A stretch of 64,000 bases of DNA from Owenia fusiformis (GCA_903813345.2 CAIIXF020000002.1:15572467-15636466), one strand, 5' to 3'; shown: positions 11,783 to 21,879, counted from the first letter of the stretch. The notes: generated from the letters alone by a model not told the origin. Program-made: numbers and translations.

Positions 11783-12884
11783 TAGTTTCGATTTTTATCA
11801 CATATACTTTTTATTCTTTCAAACGATATTACAAGTATTCATTGTTTGCACGACAGATTTGAACTATACGTGTAATTTGTCTTATGTCTTTTATTTAATT
11901 TAACATCAGAATTGGAGATACAAGTGATAGAGTGATCAATTCACACGATCTCAAGGAATAATAAAGGCTGCATTTCTGTTTAACCGTGGCGCAATTGCAT
12001 AACGAAATATTTGAAAAGTAGAAGGATTCGCTATATTCGTTTTTAATCGCTTTTTGGCACAATTTAAGGATAATTGTGCGCACTAGTTCAGTGAATCATT
12101 TAGATGGAATTAAAAGTTAGAGTTGCCAAACTTATGCAGGGGAGTGTAAGTTTGGTTTTGTAAACTTCGACTACATTATTCATGGCCGTTTGATCCATAA
12201 TAAGTTAATATGAAGAGTAGAGTTTTATTTTGACAATGATTTGATGTAAAACTGGTTTGAATGATAAAAGTTCAGCTTTGTAGTTTCTAGCTTTTTGCGC
12301 GTAAAACGTGAATACAATGGACAACAACGACACCAAATCTTTGACTAACATACGTTAATAACCGTAACGTATAATATTCGTAAGAATGAATTCTAATAAC
12401 ACTTGAAATAAACATCTAATAAAATGTGGTGAATTTAATTGGTTGGAAACTCTAAGAAATATATTTTTAAAAAGATGTCAACTTTTGGACAAGGGTAAAC
12501 TTCCCGGGACATTTACAATCTGCATGGGGTAACAGGAGGCACGGATTGCACTGAACGAAGGCTAGGAGATTGCTAATCAGCACTGATGTGTTATACAGGT
12601 AAGACTGCCCGATCAACAAAAAACATTTCGACATATCAAAAACATAAATCAAATAGCTCAAAAATAATGAACATTTATGCAATTCCGGCTTTATTTTATT
12701 TTACTAGAGAGATGTCAGACCTATAAATAAAGGCATATGGATGCATAAATTCATCTTTAATTCAGGATAAACTGAGATTGAATAATGTTTTAAACATTTA
12801 AAAATTTAACTCTTTAAAGACTGGGTCAGGACCCACGTACGTGGGTACGAGGGTACGTGGGTAGGAGGTTTTTTATACAAAGCC
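11314..12884. repeat. Large inverted repeat, arms about 285 bp
   Basis: The left arm, about 11314-11600, pairs with the right arm, about 12599-12884, in opposite orientation. Shared landmarks include 'ggctttgtataaaaaacctc', 'cccacgtacgtgggtcctga', 'gactgggtca' (right) and 'gatcgggcagtcttac' (left). Each arm carries its own perfect palindrome 'acccacgtacgtgggt'. About 1 kb of AT-rich sequence lies between. It may be two inverted insertions of the same family or a composite foldback element. Confidence 0.7.
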
Positions 12885-13395
12885 CCTACTCGCTTCTGCG
12901 TTATTGAGAGAAGAAAGTGGGATTTTGGTACCTTTAATACTGAAAGTCAACACGTTCATTAGATACAGTCCATTGTATTCCCTCATATCGCATCATCCAT
13001 TACCAATAGGACGTTTACTTGCCAATTTCCTCATTCGTTATTGTTGTCCAAAATGTGTCAAAATTAATCAACATTTCACTTCGATATACAATGCACTAAA
13101 CTGCCACTTATATGTGAAATAAATGCTCATTTCCCAGCTAGTTATCCAATTTCCATATCCAATACAAAAATACATTAAGTATCCATTCAGAAATTGAAAA
13201 GCTTATTTGGTGTAGAGGTCAGATATTGCACGTAATAGAAGCTCTGGCATATAAGATGGATAATTGAACAATAAGTCAAAACGTTAAAAGACTAGAGGAA
13301 CTGGAAGTGATACTTACTGATACAATTTGTTAGACAGAAACCTAAGTACTGTATCTACGTAGCCCCTCCAAGTTTAAACGATAAGAGAATCCACG
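12885..13395. other. 5' flank of the Frizzled-CRD gene
   Basis: No exon was recognised apart from the short leader directly before the ATG at 13396. No clear TATA box was found; the context 'ccacgATGg' is an acceptable Kozak site. Confidence 0.4.
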
Positions 13396-14646
13396 ATGGC
13401 AAAATCTTTGCGAAAAACAGGGCCGATTCTTACCATATTATTTCATCTTCTTTCTGCTCATGTTGTGATTGCAGCCAAGGACCATTGCGAGAAAATCACT
13501 TTGCCGCTATGTAAAGATATGGGATATAATGAAACTCAAATGCCAAATATATTAAACTTCACAACCCAAGAGGAGGCTGGGTTAGAACTGCACCAGTTTC
13601 TGCCTCTTGTAAGGACGGAATGCAGCCCTGCAATACAGCTATTTCTTTGTGTGGTTTATGCTCCACCGTGCACACGACTGATAACAGCCATTCCACCATG
13701 CAAGGAGTTATGCGAACAAGCCAGGAAAGGCTGTGAAGAATTGATGAACAAATTTGGATTTAATTGGCCAGACCAGCTGTCATGTGAACATTTTCCAAGT
13801 AAAATTAACCAACCAGTCTGTGTCGTTGGCAATGCTACGCAGAGCACTACGACTGAATCCGCCACAACCATCACTACACCTACAGGTATTACTACAACCA
13901 GTGCCCCGATTAAAGTTACTAGTACGCTTGACTGTGGAAAAACAGGTTGGTTTAATTTCATGTAATCAGGTTCCCCTCGATGATGATTTTGATGAAGAAT
14001 GCTATTATATTATCTTCCGGATTTATCTCATGTTTTAATTGCAAGACAGGCCCGTAGCCAGTTTTTGCCAAGGGGGGGGGGCACCAGGGGTGGTCATTTT
14101 GACTTTGGTCCAGATAATAATATGATATGAAAATCACATGAAAATGCTCAAAATGATGTACCCCTTGACTAAGGGCCTGGAAGATTCTTAAATAGACTGA
14201 CAATTAATAGCAATCGATCTGCTGGTCCAAGCAGAACCATTTTAACATAAAACATATTTTAGCATTCAGCATAAATGAACTTTTGTCATGAAGTGTATAA
14301 ATAAGATAAGTCAAAGGGCAAAGATATTTCAGTCTTTAAAATGGTACATTATTTCCCAACGAAATATGCTATTCATTCAGATCCTTTTACGGTTAATTAC
14401 ACTATTCACCTTCCATATTTAGATGTCTCCAGCTTCAAATGGAAGTGCGATTCATGCAGACGGAAATGGCGTAAAAAGTTGGTGAGATCAGTGTTTAGAA
14501 AGCATCTCCACAAATGCACTGGATGTTGCGCAATGGAAGAGAACATCAGTAGAAGTGGGACGAAGTGTGAATCATGTGTCAAAGATAGGAGGGGATTTGT
14601 GTGTTTTAAATGTAAAAAGCAGAAACTCAATGTATCTACAACCTAA
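13396..14646 (+). CDS. Secreted protein with Frizzled cysteine-rich domain and unrecognised Cys-rich C-terminus
   Basis: I join two exons, 13396-13945 and 14333-14646, into a 287-aa product; both junctions are phase 1 (donor CAG/GTTGGT, acceptor TTTCAG). Residues 1-27 form a signal peptide. The Frizzled CRD runs from C31 to about residue 145 with the expected ten cysteines and landmarks 'TLPLCKDMGYNETQMPN', 'EAGLELHQFLPLV', 'VYAPPC' and 'GCEELMNKFGFNWP'; these are closest in my memory to Frizzled and sFRP proteins. N45 and N54 are N-glycosylation sequons. A Thr/Ser-rich linker follows (about 146-178), then a basic tail with 'CDSC', 'CTGCC', 'CESC' and 'CFKC' pairs. No seven-transmembrane region follows, so this is not a complete Frizzled receptor. 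The CRD binds Wnt lipid in known families, so a secreted Wnt modulator is inferred. If the intron is not spliced, the first exon stops after 'KTGWFNFM' at 13965 (189 aa). AATAAA occurs at 14771-14776. Confidence 0.65.
14051..14100. repeat. Fragment of a 'cccgtagcc...ggggggg' dispersed repeat
   Basis: 'ggcccgtagccag' followed by a run of nine or more G occurs here in the intron of the CRD gene. The same opening recurs at 21886-21905. It is a transposon-end motif common in marine invertebrates; only one end is visible here. Confidence 0.45.
14341..14646 (+). CDS. Cys-rich second exon of the CRD gene (or a separate small ORF)
   Basis: The frame has its own ATG at 14341, but reads open back to an acceptor at 14331-14332 (TTTCAG), and phase matches the CRD exon upstream, so I prefer it as an exon. 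Nine cysteines occur in C-x2-C-like pairs, with many Lys and Arg. The spacing 'KCDSCRRKW' followed by three further CxxC-like pairs loosely recalls 3CxxC zinc ribbons. In a secreted protein the cysteines would instead form disulfides. It does not look like the netrin domain that follows the CRD in sFRPs. Confidence 0.45.
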   Translation: MVHYFPTKYAIHSDPFTVNYTIHLPYLDVSSFKWKCDSCRRKWRKKLVRSVFRKHLHKCTGCCAMEENISRSGTKCESCVKDRRGFVCFKCKKQKLNVSTT

Positions 14647-14899
14647 CGTACATGTGCGATAGTATCCACGCCTCTAGAGATGATCTGTTGAATGCTACAT
14701 TTGTCTGCAATCTATGACAAAGACAACAACTACATCGGATCGATAAGAGCTTGATATAATGTATATATAGAATAAAATGTACCCGGGAAAATGTATTAAA
14801 ATTGAATATGATATACTCGTATATAATGTGTTATCCCACCCTAAGTGCTTTATATGATTGTATAATAGCATTGTATAACTGCAATATAAAACCAACACT

Positions 14900-15000
14900 C
14901 ATCGTATACAACTATTGAGAACGATATACAACTCCTGGATAGCGTATACAACTCCTAGGCAGCATATACAACTCTTCGACTTGATATACAACTGCTGAAT
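14900..15000. repeat. 24-25 bp tandem repeat (atatacaactcct)
   Basis: Four to five copies of 'gatatacaactcctgga'-like units follow one another. Flanking 'gttatcccaccctaa' (about 14830) and 'ttagggtgggataa' (about 15028) are inverted relative to each other, so the array lies inside a small foldback. Confidence 0.7.
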
Positions 15001-15044
15001 TTAGAGTAATATTTTATTGATAAAGATTAGGGTGGGATAATAAG

Positions 15045-15182
15045 ATCATATAATGGTTGATTCTGTATATCGTTATACTCTCGTGAGTATATGATATATT
15101 CACTCGTTCCCTTCAGTCACTCGTGAATATATCATATACTCACTTGAGTATAAACACGATATACGGAATCAACCATTATATA
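15045..15182. repeat. Near-perfect palindrome, arms about 60 bp
   Basis: 'tataatggttgattctgtat' and 'gagtatatgatatattcac' on the left pair with 'gtgaatatatcatatactc' and 'atacggaatcaaccattata' on the right, with a loop of about 15 bases. A strong cruciform or hairpin; probably the core of a foldback element. Confidence 0.8.
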
Positions 15183-15189
15183 ACCTCAT

Positions 15190-16810
15190 ATTATACATGT
15201 ATATCGGATAAATATGTGTTTATGTTAAACCAACGATTTCGACTAAACTAAGTTGAATCCATTCTGATACTCATAGCATCTTTCTTTTTCACCTGAAACA
15301 TCTCAGGGCTGAGAAGAAATGAGATGTCATGGTTTATCATGATGAGTTGAATCTGGATTCCAAATATTTCGCCATGCAAACTAATAAATGAAAAAACATA
15401 CTTTTTTTTAATTTATGTTATCACTTGCATGTGGTGACCAAAGCTTTGTTGCTCAACTCAACAAAACTGACAAGGTTGGTTCAATAATTCATTTTACAGT
15501 TATTAATTAAATTATGATATCAAATAATGTAATGGATTTTTATTGACATAACATGTTTAAGATGGAAATGACTTTATTTTCTATACCTCCAAATTTTCAC
15601 ATTTTCCCTCAATTTCAATAAGTCGAAAATGACTTTCGATGAATCTTTGAAAATCGTCATTCCAATGAAAACCAATGCAAAATAGTAGCTTCAAGCATGT
15701 CAAGGCAAATCAGATTTCACTATATTCATTTAGTAAAAGATCCACCAAAAATATTTTATGAAAATCATATTTCGTCTCCTTTGTTATTTCAATTGGATAG
15801 GTTTCTCGAAGAAATGACCTTGGTGGAGACGTGTACCTTTGTTGAATTCGAACTTGAAGAAACATCTATTTTTTGTAAGATAAAGTTAGCGAATCCCATT
15901 AACTTGTGTTTTGCAAGGACTCGGATGGATTTGTAACAGCTCCGGTCTTAATCCCGAAACTGCCACGTACGGGCTGCCCAATCAATCAAATGCATCAATT
16001 AACCATTACTACAACAAAGCAACCCGTACAAACAAACAAACAGGAGCGAGCAAACAAATGGTAGCGTGGTAAGCTGAACGTCCATGGCAACGGAGCGAAT
16101 CGAATTTGAGCTGAAAGAGATTGATTGCTTGATTATAAGTAAGGTGCTGCCATCTTTGAATAGACACAAAAGTTGAAAACACTAATTGGTCACAAATGAT
16201 TTGAACAGAATGATGAAGTGATCAGAATATGGCAGGATTTTTCAAATGTAAGGATACTTTACTTTTTCTGTGTAGATTCATCACTCTGGTAATATATTAA
16301 TAATAACTTAAGTTCATTTACTTCATTTACTGTTTTCTCATCATCTTTAACCATCAATCAACGACTACAAATCAAGTTAAGTTTTTTTTAAGTTTAATTG
16401 TAAATAAATAGTAATTAGATGTGGTTTTTACATCAGTTTTATCAATTGCAAATCAAAATCACAGGAAATTACATGGCAGAAAGATTACAAAAGACTAAGT
16501 AAGATGGCGGCTATATGAGCACTTACAAAACAACATAAATTTCAAGCTTCAAAAGTGAGTGTAAAAAGGTGGCACTCTGCAAGTCCAGAAATACTTGTGG
16601 AAGTCACTTATTAAATCTCACCTGCGCGCTGAGCATGTCAAAATCAGACCAGATTTACAAGCCAACAATTACATTATTCTATCAAAGAAAATCCCATTAC
16701 AATCGATTGGTGCTGACAAAGTGTCGAAAATAACTCAAAATAGGACAACTGAAATCAAATTTAAAAATAAGCCACACGGTGAACAGAATCGCACACTTGA
16801 ACAGAATACA
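15190..16810. other. Intergenic, no gene supported
   Basis: Small open frames at 15697-15936 and 16595-16846 have no recognisable motif and no splice context. The stretch is AT-rich and otherwise unremarkable. Confidence 0.4.
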
Positions 16811-16814
16811 CTTT

Positions 16815-17305
16815 TCGGGATGGAAAATCCAAAATGGCCACCTTAACATTTACCCAGAATGCCGAAAAACGAATGAGTTATAAACTTTCATAGGTAGAAA
16901 CATCCCTGAAAATTTCAAATGAATCCCTCAAACTGTTTGGCTAGAAACCTGTAGACAAGCCTTCACAGACACGATTTTAGGACGAAAAATCCAAAATGGC
17001 CGCCTTAACATTTACCCAGAATGCCGAAAAACTATTCAGTTCTCAACTTTCATAGGTAGAAACATCCCTCAAACGATTTGGCTGGAAACCTGTAGATAAG
17101 CCTTGACAGACAAGATTTTAGGATGGAAAATCCAAAATGGCCGCCTTAACATTTACCCAGGATGCCGAAAAACTAATCAGTTCTAAACTTTCATAGGTAG
17201 AAACATCCCTGAGAAAATTTCAAATGAATCCCTCAAATGGTTTGGCTGGAAACCTGTAGACAAGCCTTGACAGGCAAGATTTTAGGACGGAAAATCCAAA
17301 ATGGC
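16815..17305. repeat. Tandem repeat, unit about 162 bp, three to four copies
   Basis: 'aaaatccaaaatggccgcct' recurs starting near 16824, 16987, 17128 and 17291 (spacings about 162, 141 and 164). The units also share 'aacatttacccagaatgccg', 'cataggtagaaacatccct' and 'ctggaaacctgtagacaagc'. The short spacing comes from the loss of a 21-bp piece ('aaatttcaaatgaatccct' region) in one unit. Confidence 0.85.
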
Positions 17306-17316
17306 AGTAAACAGTA

Positions 17317-18102
17317 CACAGGGAGATATGCCAATTACTCATCTGAAAATTCCTTTTTTGAATGATACTGTTTGTCCTTAATAGCATCAGCCTAAAAAAT
17401 TTGGACCAAATCCGACAACCAGTGATGAGTTATCAAAGATTAGGCCTACATGTTTTAAAAGTTGAATTGAGCAGCCATATTGGGATTTGATTAAAAGTTC
17501 AGCCTTTTGCATTAAGAATGCTTCTCTGACATGTTACTGTATTTTTGTAAAAATTATCATGGCTGAAACTCCCTATTACAAGATACCATATAATAGTTTC
17601 ACTGCAAAAACTGAATTGTCTAAAATATACAAAGTATGTATTTTAAATGTAAATGTGTATTTCCAAATAATTCTACCTTGTGGTTCTTTGATTGTTTACT
17701 TTTTCATTTATTTCCTTGCCTCAAACTATATCAGTGTCTTGGACACTCTAAATATGGCTTCTCATGACCAAAGCTTTCTTGTATTCCTACACAGGGAGAT
17801 ATGCTGGGTACTAAAATAGTACTCATGGCATTTTAACGCTAACTAAGTACTAATTTCAGTAAATATTAATACTTAATGAGTACTGATTTATTGCATGTTT
17901 TAGTACTAAATGAGTACTCATATGATGAGTGATAAAATTGCAATTATTTCATTGATTTTTTAGCGCTAAATTGGTACTCATATCATGAGTGATAAAATAG
18001 TACGAATAAAATTTTCAGCACTAAATGAGAATTCATATCATGAGTGCATTTTTGCCAGAGTGCTAATTTGTACTAATTGAGTAATCAGCATATCTCCCTG
18101 TG
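17317..18102. mobile_element. TIR element(s) with CACAGGGAGATATGC ends
   Basis: 'cacagggagatatgc' occurs at 17317 and 17790 in direct orientation, and its reverse complement ends at 18102. All three are bordered by TA. The 313-bp piece 17790-18102 is therefore a self-contained MITE; the outer copy may be a larger element (786 bp) or the stump of a second insertion. The interior repeats 'actaaatgagtactcatat' several times. No coding capacity. Confidence 0.65.
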
Positions 18103-18565
18103 TACCTTCATGCCAATGAGTACTTCACTTGGTTTTGTTCTTCTTTTTTAGAAAGATGTTCATGATTATACACATAATTCATTATTCCTGCTTCATTGCA
18201 CTAGAAGACACACTCGATGTGTGTACGCTGTAAGAAACTTTGTAAGAATGAATTTGTATAAAAGGCCTAGAGTGCATCATATGTAAATTGTTAAATTTTA
18301 CATATTGCCATATTCTAAACTAAGGCTTGTGCTATATTTACCCAAGTTACAGTATCACTGGTCCCTATCTAGTTACTAACAACATGGATGACCTTCCAGT
18401 TTTTAATTTTTTGTATTCTTGATTTAAACTGAATAAAATGTCAGTCTACAGACTATAACTTGGCTCAAAGAAAAATCCAATTTAATGAAATACTGACAGC
18501 TAGGGATTTGGTTTGAACTAAGTAACAATTTCAATATCATAGTCCCTCACTTTTGCTACACTGGC
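18103..18565. other. Intergenic, no feature recognised
   Basis: AT-rich sequence between two small transposons; no open frame of note. Confidence 0.4.
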
Positions 18566-18572
18566 ATAAGAA

Positions 18573-18831
18573 CACTGGAGGATCTGGGGGGAGGGGGAGG
18601 TCAGAAAAAAAATTGGGCCAAAAATTTTTAAGGCCCCAAAGAGTGGGCCTTAATTGTCATTACTGGGCCTTTTAATGCTTTATTTTTTAATTTCAGACCA
18701 ATTTTGAAGAAAATGGGCCTCAAAATTTCAAATTTTGGGCTCACTTTTGAGTTTTATGGGCCCAAAGAAGTTTTTTTCTCTGACCTGAAACTTGCCCCCC
18801 CCCCTCCTGTTGGTTCCCAGATCCGCCCCTG
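18573..18831. mobile_element. hAT-like MITE, 259 bp
   Basis: The left end 'cactggaggatctgg' and right end 'ccagatccgcccctg' are inverted repeats, with G-rich and C-rich subterminal runs. 'ATAAGAA' lies directly outside both ends, consistent with the 7-8 bp target duplication of hAT elements. The interior repeats 'gggcctt' phrases and encodes nothing. Confidence 0.65.
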
Positions 18832-18926
18832 ATAAGAACAATGAATTTGGTATTTTCTAGTTATTTTACTTTGACAATAATTTTGTCAATGTAACAAAAT
18901 GGTGACTTTATATGTTAAATTGTGGA

Positions 18927-18932
18927 TTTATT
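18927..18932 (-). terminator. Candidate polyadenylation signal of kaptin
   Basis: TTTATT on the + strand is AATAAA on the kaptin strand, about 230 bp after the stop codon. No nearer canonical hexamer was noticed. Confidence 0.4.
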
Positions 18933-19159
18933 GAACTAATTCCTAACCACTAGTATATTTTTAAATTAGAATCTTTGCTACAGCTTCAAGCCAAATCATA
19001 GCTTGTTACTTGACCTATTTATAGGTGTAAATTGAGATGAAAAAATCCAAAAACAGGACATTCATGTTGTTATTTGAAGGAATGTCAAAGTGACTTGATG
19101 GGGAGCAGTGAGTATATGGGACCATGAGTATGTGAACTTGTGAAGTATTGTACAATTGT

Positions 19160-20614
19160 CTATGCAGAGTCACTGGATTGAGTTTGTGTGCTTTCCATCA
19201 AATTCTCAGATTGTAATTGCTGAAAGGCATCTAGCTCAGGCAAGGTGCGTGTTAATTCTCTTAGTCGCCTCTCACAAAGTTCACCTGCCTCGTCAAGGTC
19301 ATGCTGAAGAATATGAAGACCCCTTAGTGACAACACAGCAAGTTCTAGCATGCCATCTCCCAATAGATCAACTTGTTCTACTGCTAATAAGGGGTCTGCG
19401 AAACTTCTCTGCCAAATCATTTTATAGTCTCCGTCTGTTAGGGAAGGTTTGTGTTTTTGAGTGTGCGCATGAAGTACTGAGGGATCGCTTGGCTGGTTGC
19501 TATGGTGACCTGAACTCTGGCCCAGTTTAAGTTTTCTACTGATGAATTTATATGCCAATAGTTTGTGACCATATGTAGCTAGAAGTATTTCATTATTGCC
19601 ATCAAAATCTACATCAGCAACACATGTTGAGAGAACACAATCATATTTGTCACTCTCTGGGAGCACCAGTTGATCATATAATCCTCTCTCTAAGATGTGG
19701 CGATACACAACAGACACTTCCAACGCACTTGTAACGACTAGGTGATACTCTGGCACAATGTTACTTTCTGATTCGCTGTCATCAACAGAGCATACAGAAT
19801 CGGCACTTGATGCCAGAAATGATGGATACTCGGCTTCAGTTTGCAGAGTGAATAATTTTACTGATGTAACAGGAGTGTCATGTTGAGCAGTCCATTCATT
19901 TAGAACCTTCATGGTTTCAGTGTTAACTAGTGTCACCTTTAGGAAGCCATTTTGACACCCATACGCTGCTAAACGTCGCTTGTGCTCATCGAAATACCTC
20001 ATATTAAACCAGAGAATAGGACTTGGGGTCGACTCAAATTCAGGAAATAAATGCAGAGTGTCTTCTTTGAAGAACATGTGTTGAAACTTATCTTCCCGGA
20101 ATAAGTGGACTTGGTTATCGCTACCGCTCAGTAAGAATACAGTCTCTATGCTACCTTGCATAAATAACTGAGCATGAGATAGGTAATATGGGATGCAAGG
20201 CAATTCTAAGCTGAAACAACCTTGGGCTATACTTGCAAGGTTGTACTCTGATCCCTGCTCCCAATCTGAATAAATATTAATGAATGGCACTGGCTTTCCA
20301 TCTGGGCCTTCCTTTATAAATGTAATACCAACAACAACACCATTGGACTGGAAGCTCTTATTGAATGCATCTATCGACACAACCTGGGCATCACCAGGGA
20401 TATACGTAAAATGAATTTCTTGGGATGAAGGCCTTGTTTTCTGATACTCCATAGATATGACTTTACCGCATAGTGACGCCACCAAAATCTTGTTCATTCC
20501 GCTCGGCATGAACACTTTTGCTAGTCCGTATACATTACTCTGGCTCGGGAGCTTGCAGAAGTGGGACTCCAATAAACAACATTTCCCACTAAATGGTTGA
20601 GCTGATGTAGCCAT
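19160..20614 (-). CDS. KPTN: Kaptin (KICSTOR complex subunit)
   Basis: A 484-aa open frame that I recognise as kaptin by its collinear landmarks. These are 'SQSNVYGLAKVF' near residue 24, 'FTYIPGDAQVVSIDAFNKS' near 85-105, 'VVVGITFIKEG', 'GSEYNLASIAQGC', 'ETVFLLSGSDNQVHLFRED', 'DVDFDGNNEILLATYG' near 334, 'GDYKMIWQRSF' and 'VDLLGDGMLELAVLSLRG' near 415. The two D-x-D/G-rich segments resemble FG-GAP/integrin-type propeller repeats. Kaptin, with ITFG2, C12orf66 (KICS2) and SZT2, forms KICSTOR, which brings GATOR1 to the lysosome to restrain mTORC1 when nutrients are low. Human kaptin is about 436 aa; the extra length is mostly a Ser/acidic insertion near residues 260-290 and the C-terminal tail. 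The whole coding region is one exon, unlike the multi-exon vertebrate gene. A CAG acceptor lies seven bases before the ATG (at about 20621-20623), so a 5' UTR intron is likely. Confidence 0.92.
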   Translation of the reverse strand: MATSAQPFSGKCCLLESHFCKLPSQSNVYGLAKVFMPSGMNKILVASLCGKVISMEYQKTRPSSQEIHFTYIPGDAQVVSIDAFNKSFQSNGVVVGITFIKEGPDGKPVPFINIYSDWEQGSEYNLASIAQGCFSLELPCIPYYLSHAQLFMQGSIETVFLLSGSDNQVHLFREDKFQHMFFKEDTLHLFPEFESTPSPILWFNMRYFDEHKRRLAAYGCQNGFLKVTLVNTETMKVLNEWTAQHDTPVTSVKLFTLQTEAEYPSFLASSADSVCSVDDSESESNIVPEYHLVVTSALEVSVVYRHILERGLYDQLVLPESDKYDCVLSTCVADVDFDGNNEILLATYGHKLLAYKFISRKLKLGQSSGHHSNQPSDPSVLHAHTQKHKPSLTDGDYKMIWQRSFADPLLAVEQVDLLGDGMLELAVLSLRGLHILQHDLDEAGELCERRLRELTRTLPELDAFQQLQSENLMESTQTQSSDSA

Positions 20615-20621
20615 ATCAATC

Positions 20622-20937
20622 CTGAAATATATAATACTGTTTATAAATACAAATTTAAAAATGATTTTGTGTTATTTTAGTAATACATGTGCATTTATGA
20701 AACAAAGTCTGAAAAAACCAGGCCATGTCATCGATTGCCTTGTCAACTTTCACATAATACAGCAGGAGATCCAAGACGTCATTTCCATTGTTCTCTGCAT
20801 ATTTCGCGTAGTAATCTACGGTGATTAGCCCGCGCGATTTTCGAATATGATTTGATATACAGCTACAGCATAGGCAATAGAAATAATTTTGAAATAAAGA
20901 CGACATGCCAATCAATCTGTGTTTTACTTATACTAAC
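20622..20937 (-). other. Probable 5' UTR intron of kaptin
   Basis: On the minus strand an acceptor (tatatttcag/gattgATATGG) sits just before the kaptin ATG, and a donor-like CAAG/GTTAGTA occurs at about 20937. The 86-aa open frame at 20655-20915 lies inside this interval and has no recognisable domain. No transcript evidence. Confidence 0.35.
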
Positions 20938-20955
20938 CTTGTATTCGTAAATGCA

Positions 20956-21098
20956 ACTAACGCCATTCGGCTACCAGGTTTACTTACTATTTTATGGCTA
21001 ACTCATTTTAATATGAATGGAATAGTGGCAGGTTCTATTCATATTTAAATGAGTTTCCAGTAAAATAGTAAATTAATCCGGTAGCTGACAGGCGTTAC
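20956..21098. repeat. Foldback repeat, arms about 65 bp
   Basis: 'ctaacgccattcggctacca' and 'ttactattttatggctaact' on the left pair with 'agtttccagtaaaatagtaa' and 'ggtagctgacaggcgttac' on the right at roughly 80 percent match, around a 13-base loop. It lies just upstream of the kaptin leader, so it could affect its promoter. Confidence 0.7.
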
Positions 21099-21257
21099 TT
21101 GTATTCTTGAATACAAGCTTAGAAACTTTTAACAAGGAGGATTGGCAGCCAGGGTTCCAAGTGATGCGATATTGCTAATCGTGCCTGTATATTTCTATGG
21201 CTGCGGGGAGAATGAACGATATTCTCCAACAAACCATGGCCTTTCATTGAATGCGCA

Positions 21258-21682
21258 GAATGACCCTAAACATGATGAAATAACCTTTTCAGCCCTATGA
21301 AAATGTGACTGAAAAAACGCTTAAAGTAGGAGGTAGGAAAGGTCACTGAACAGAATCTTTTGATTTTTTCAGAAAATGTGCCCAATATATTGCTCTAAAT
21401 GATACAATCTTTGAAAATTTGATATCATTCATAGAAAAAGAAAAAAAATGAAAAAACTGATTTGAAAAGCGATCTATTTTCCTTTTTATGACCGCCATTT
21501 TTGTTTAAGACAATTTTCTAAAATTTCAAAGATTGTATCAGTTAGAGCATTATATTGGGCACATTTTCTGAAAAATTTGAAAGATTCTGTTCAGTAACCT
21601 TTCCTACTTCCTACTTTTAGCTTTTTTTCAGTCACACTTTCAAAGGGGTAAAAAGGTTATTTCATCATGTTTAGGATCATTC
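21258..21682. mobile_element. Foldback MITE, arms about 165 bp
   Basis: Outer ends 'agaatgaccctaaacatgat' and 'atcatgtttaggatcattct' are inverted repeats. The pairing continues through 'actgaacagaatctttt' / 'gattctgttcagtaac' and 'cagaaaatgtgcccaatata' / 'tatattgggcacattttctg' to a central 'atgaccgccatttttg'. No coding capacity. Confidence 0.8.
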
Positions 21683-21879
21683 TGACCATGTACATTGTGA
21701 TCCTGGTCATGTAAATGATATGTGGAAATAGTTAAATTGACTGGAGGTCAAACCAGAACTCATCTTTGTTCAAAAAATGTCTAAAAATGCAAAATTTTGG
21801 GCATTTCCTGTTTCCTCACTTCCTGTTAACTTCCAAGGCACCTTTAAGACATCTTTATAACCAGGTGGGGATAGTGGGG

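Noticed and set aside
13656-13961. 101-aa minus-strand open frame
   Set aside because: Antisense shadow of the Frizzled-CRD exon, which has clear family motifs on the plus strand.
19156-19530. 124-aa plus-strand open frame
   Set aside because: Antisense shadow of the kaptin coding exon.
20655-20915. 86-aa minus-strand frame upstream of kaptin
   Set aside because: No family resemblance, and it lies in the inferred 5' UTR intron; a separate small gene cannot be supported.
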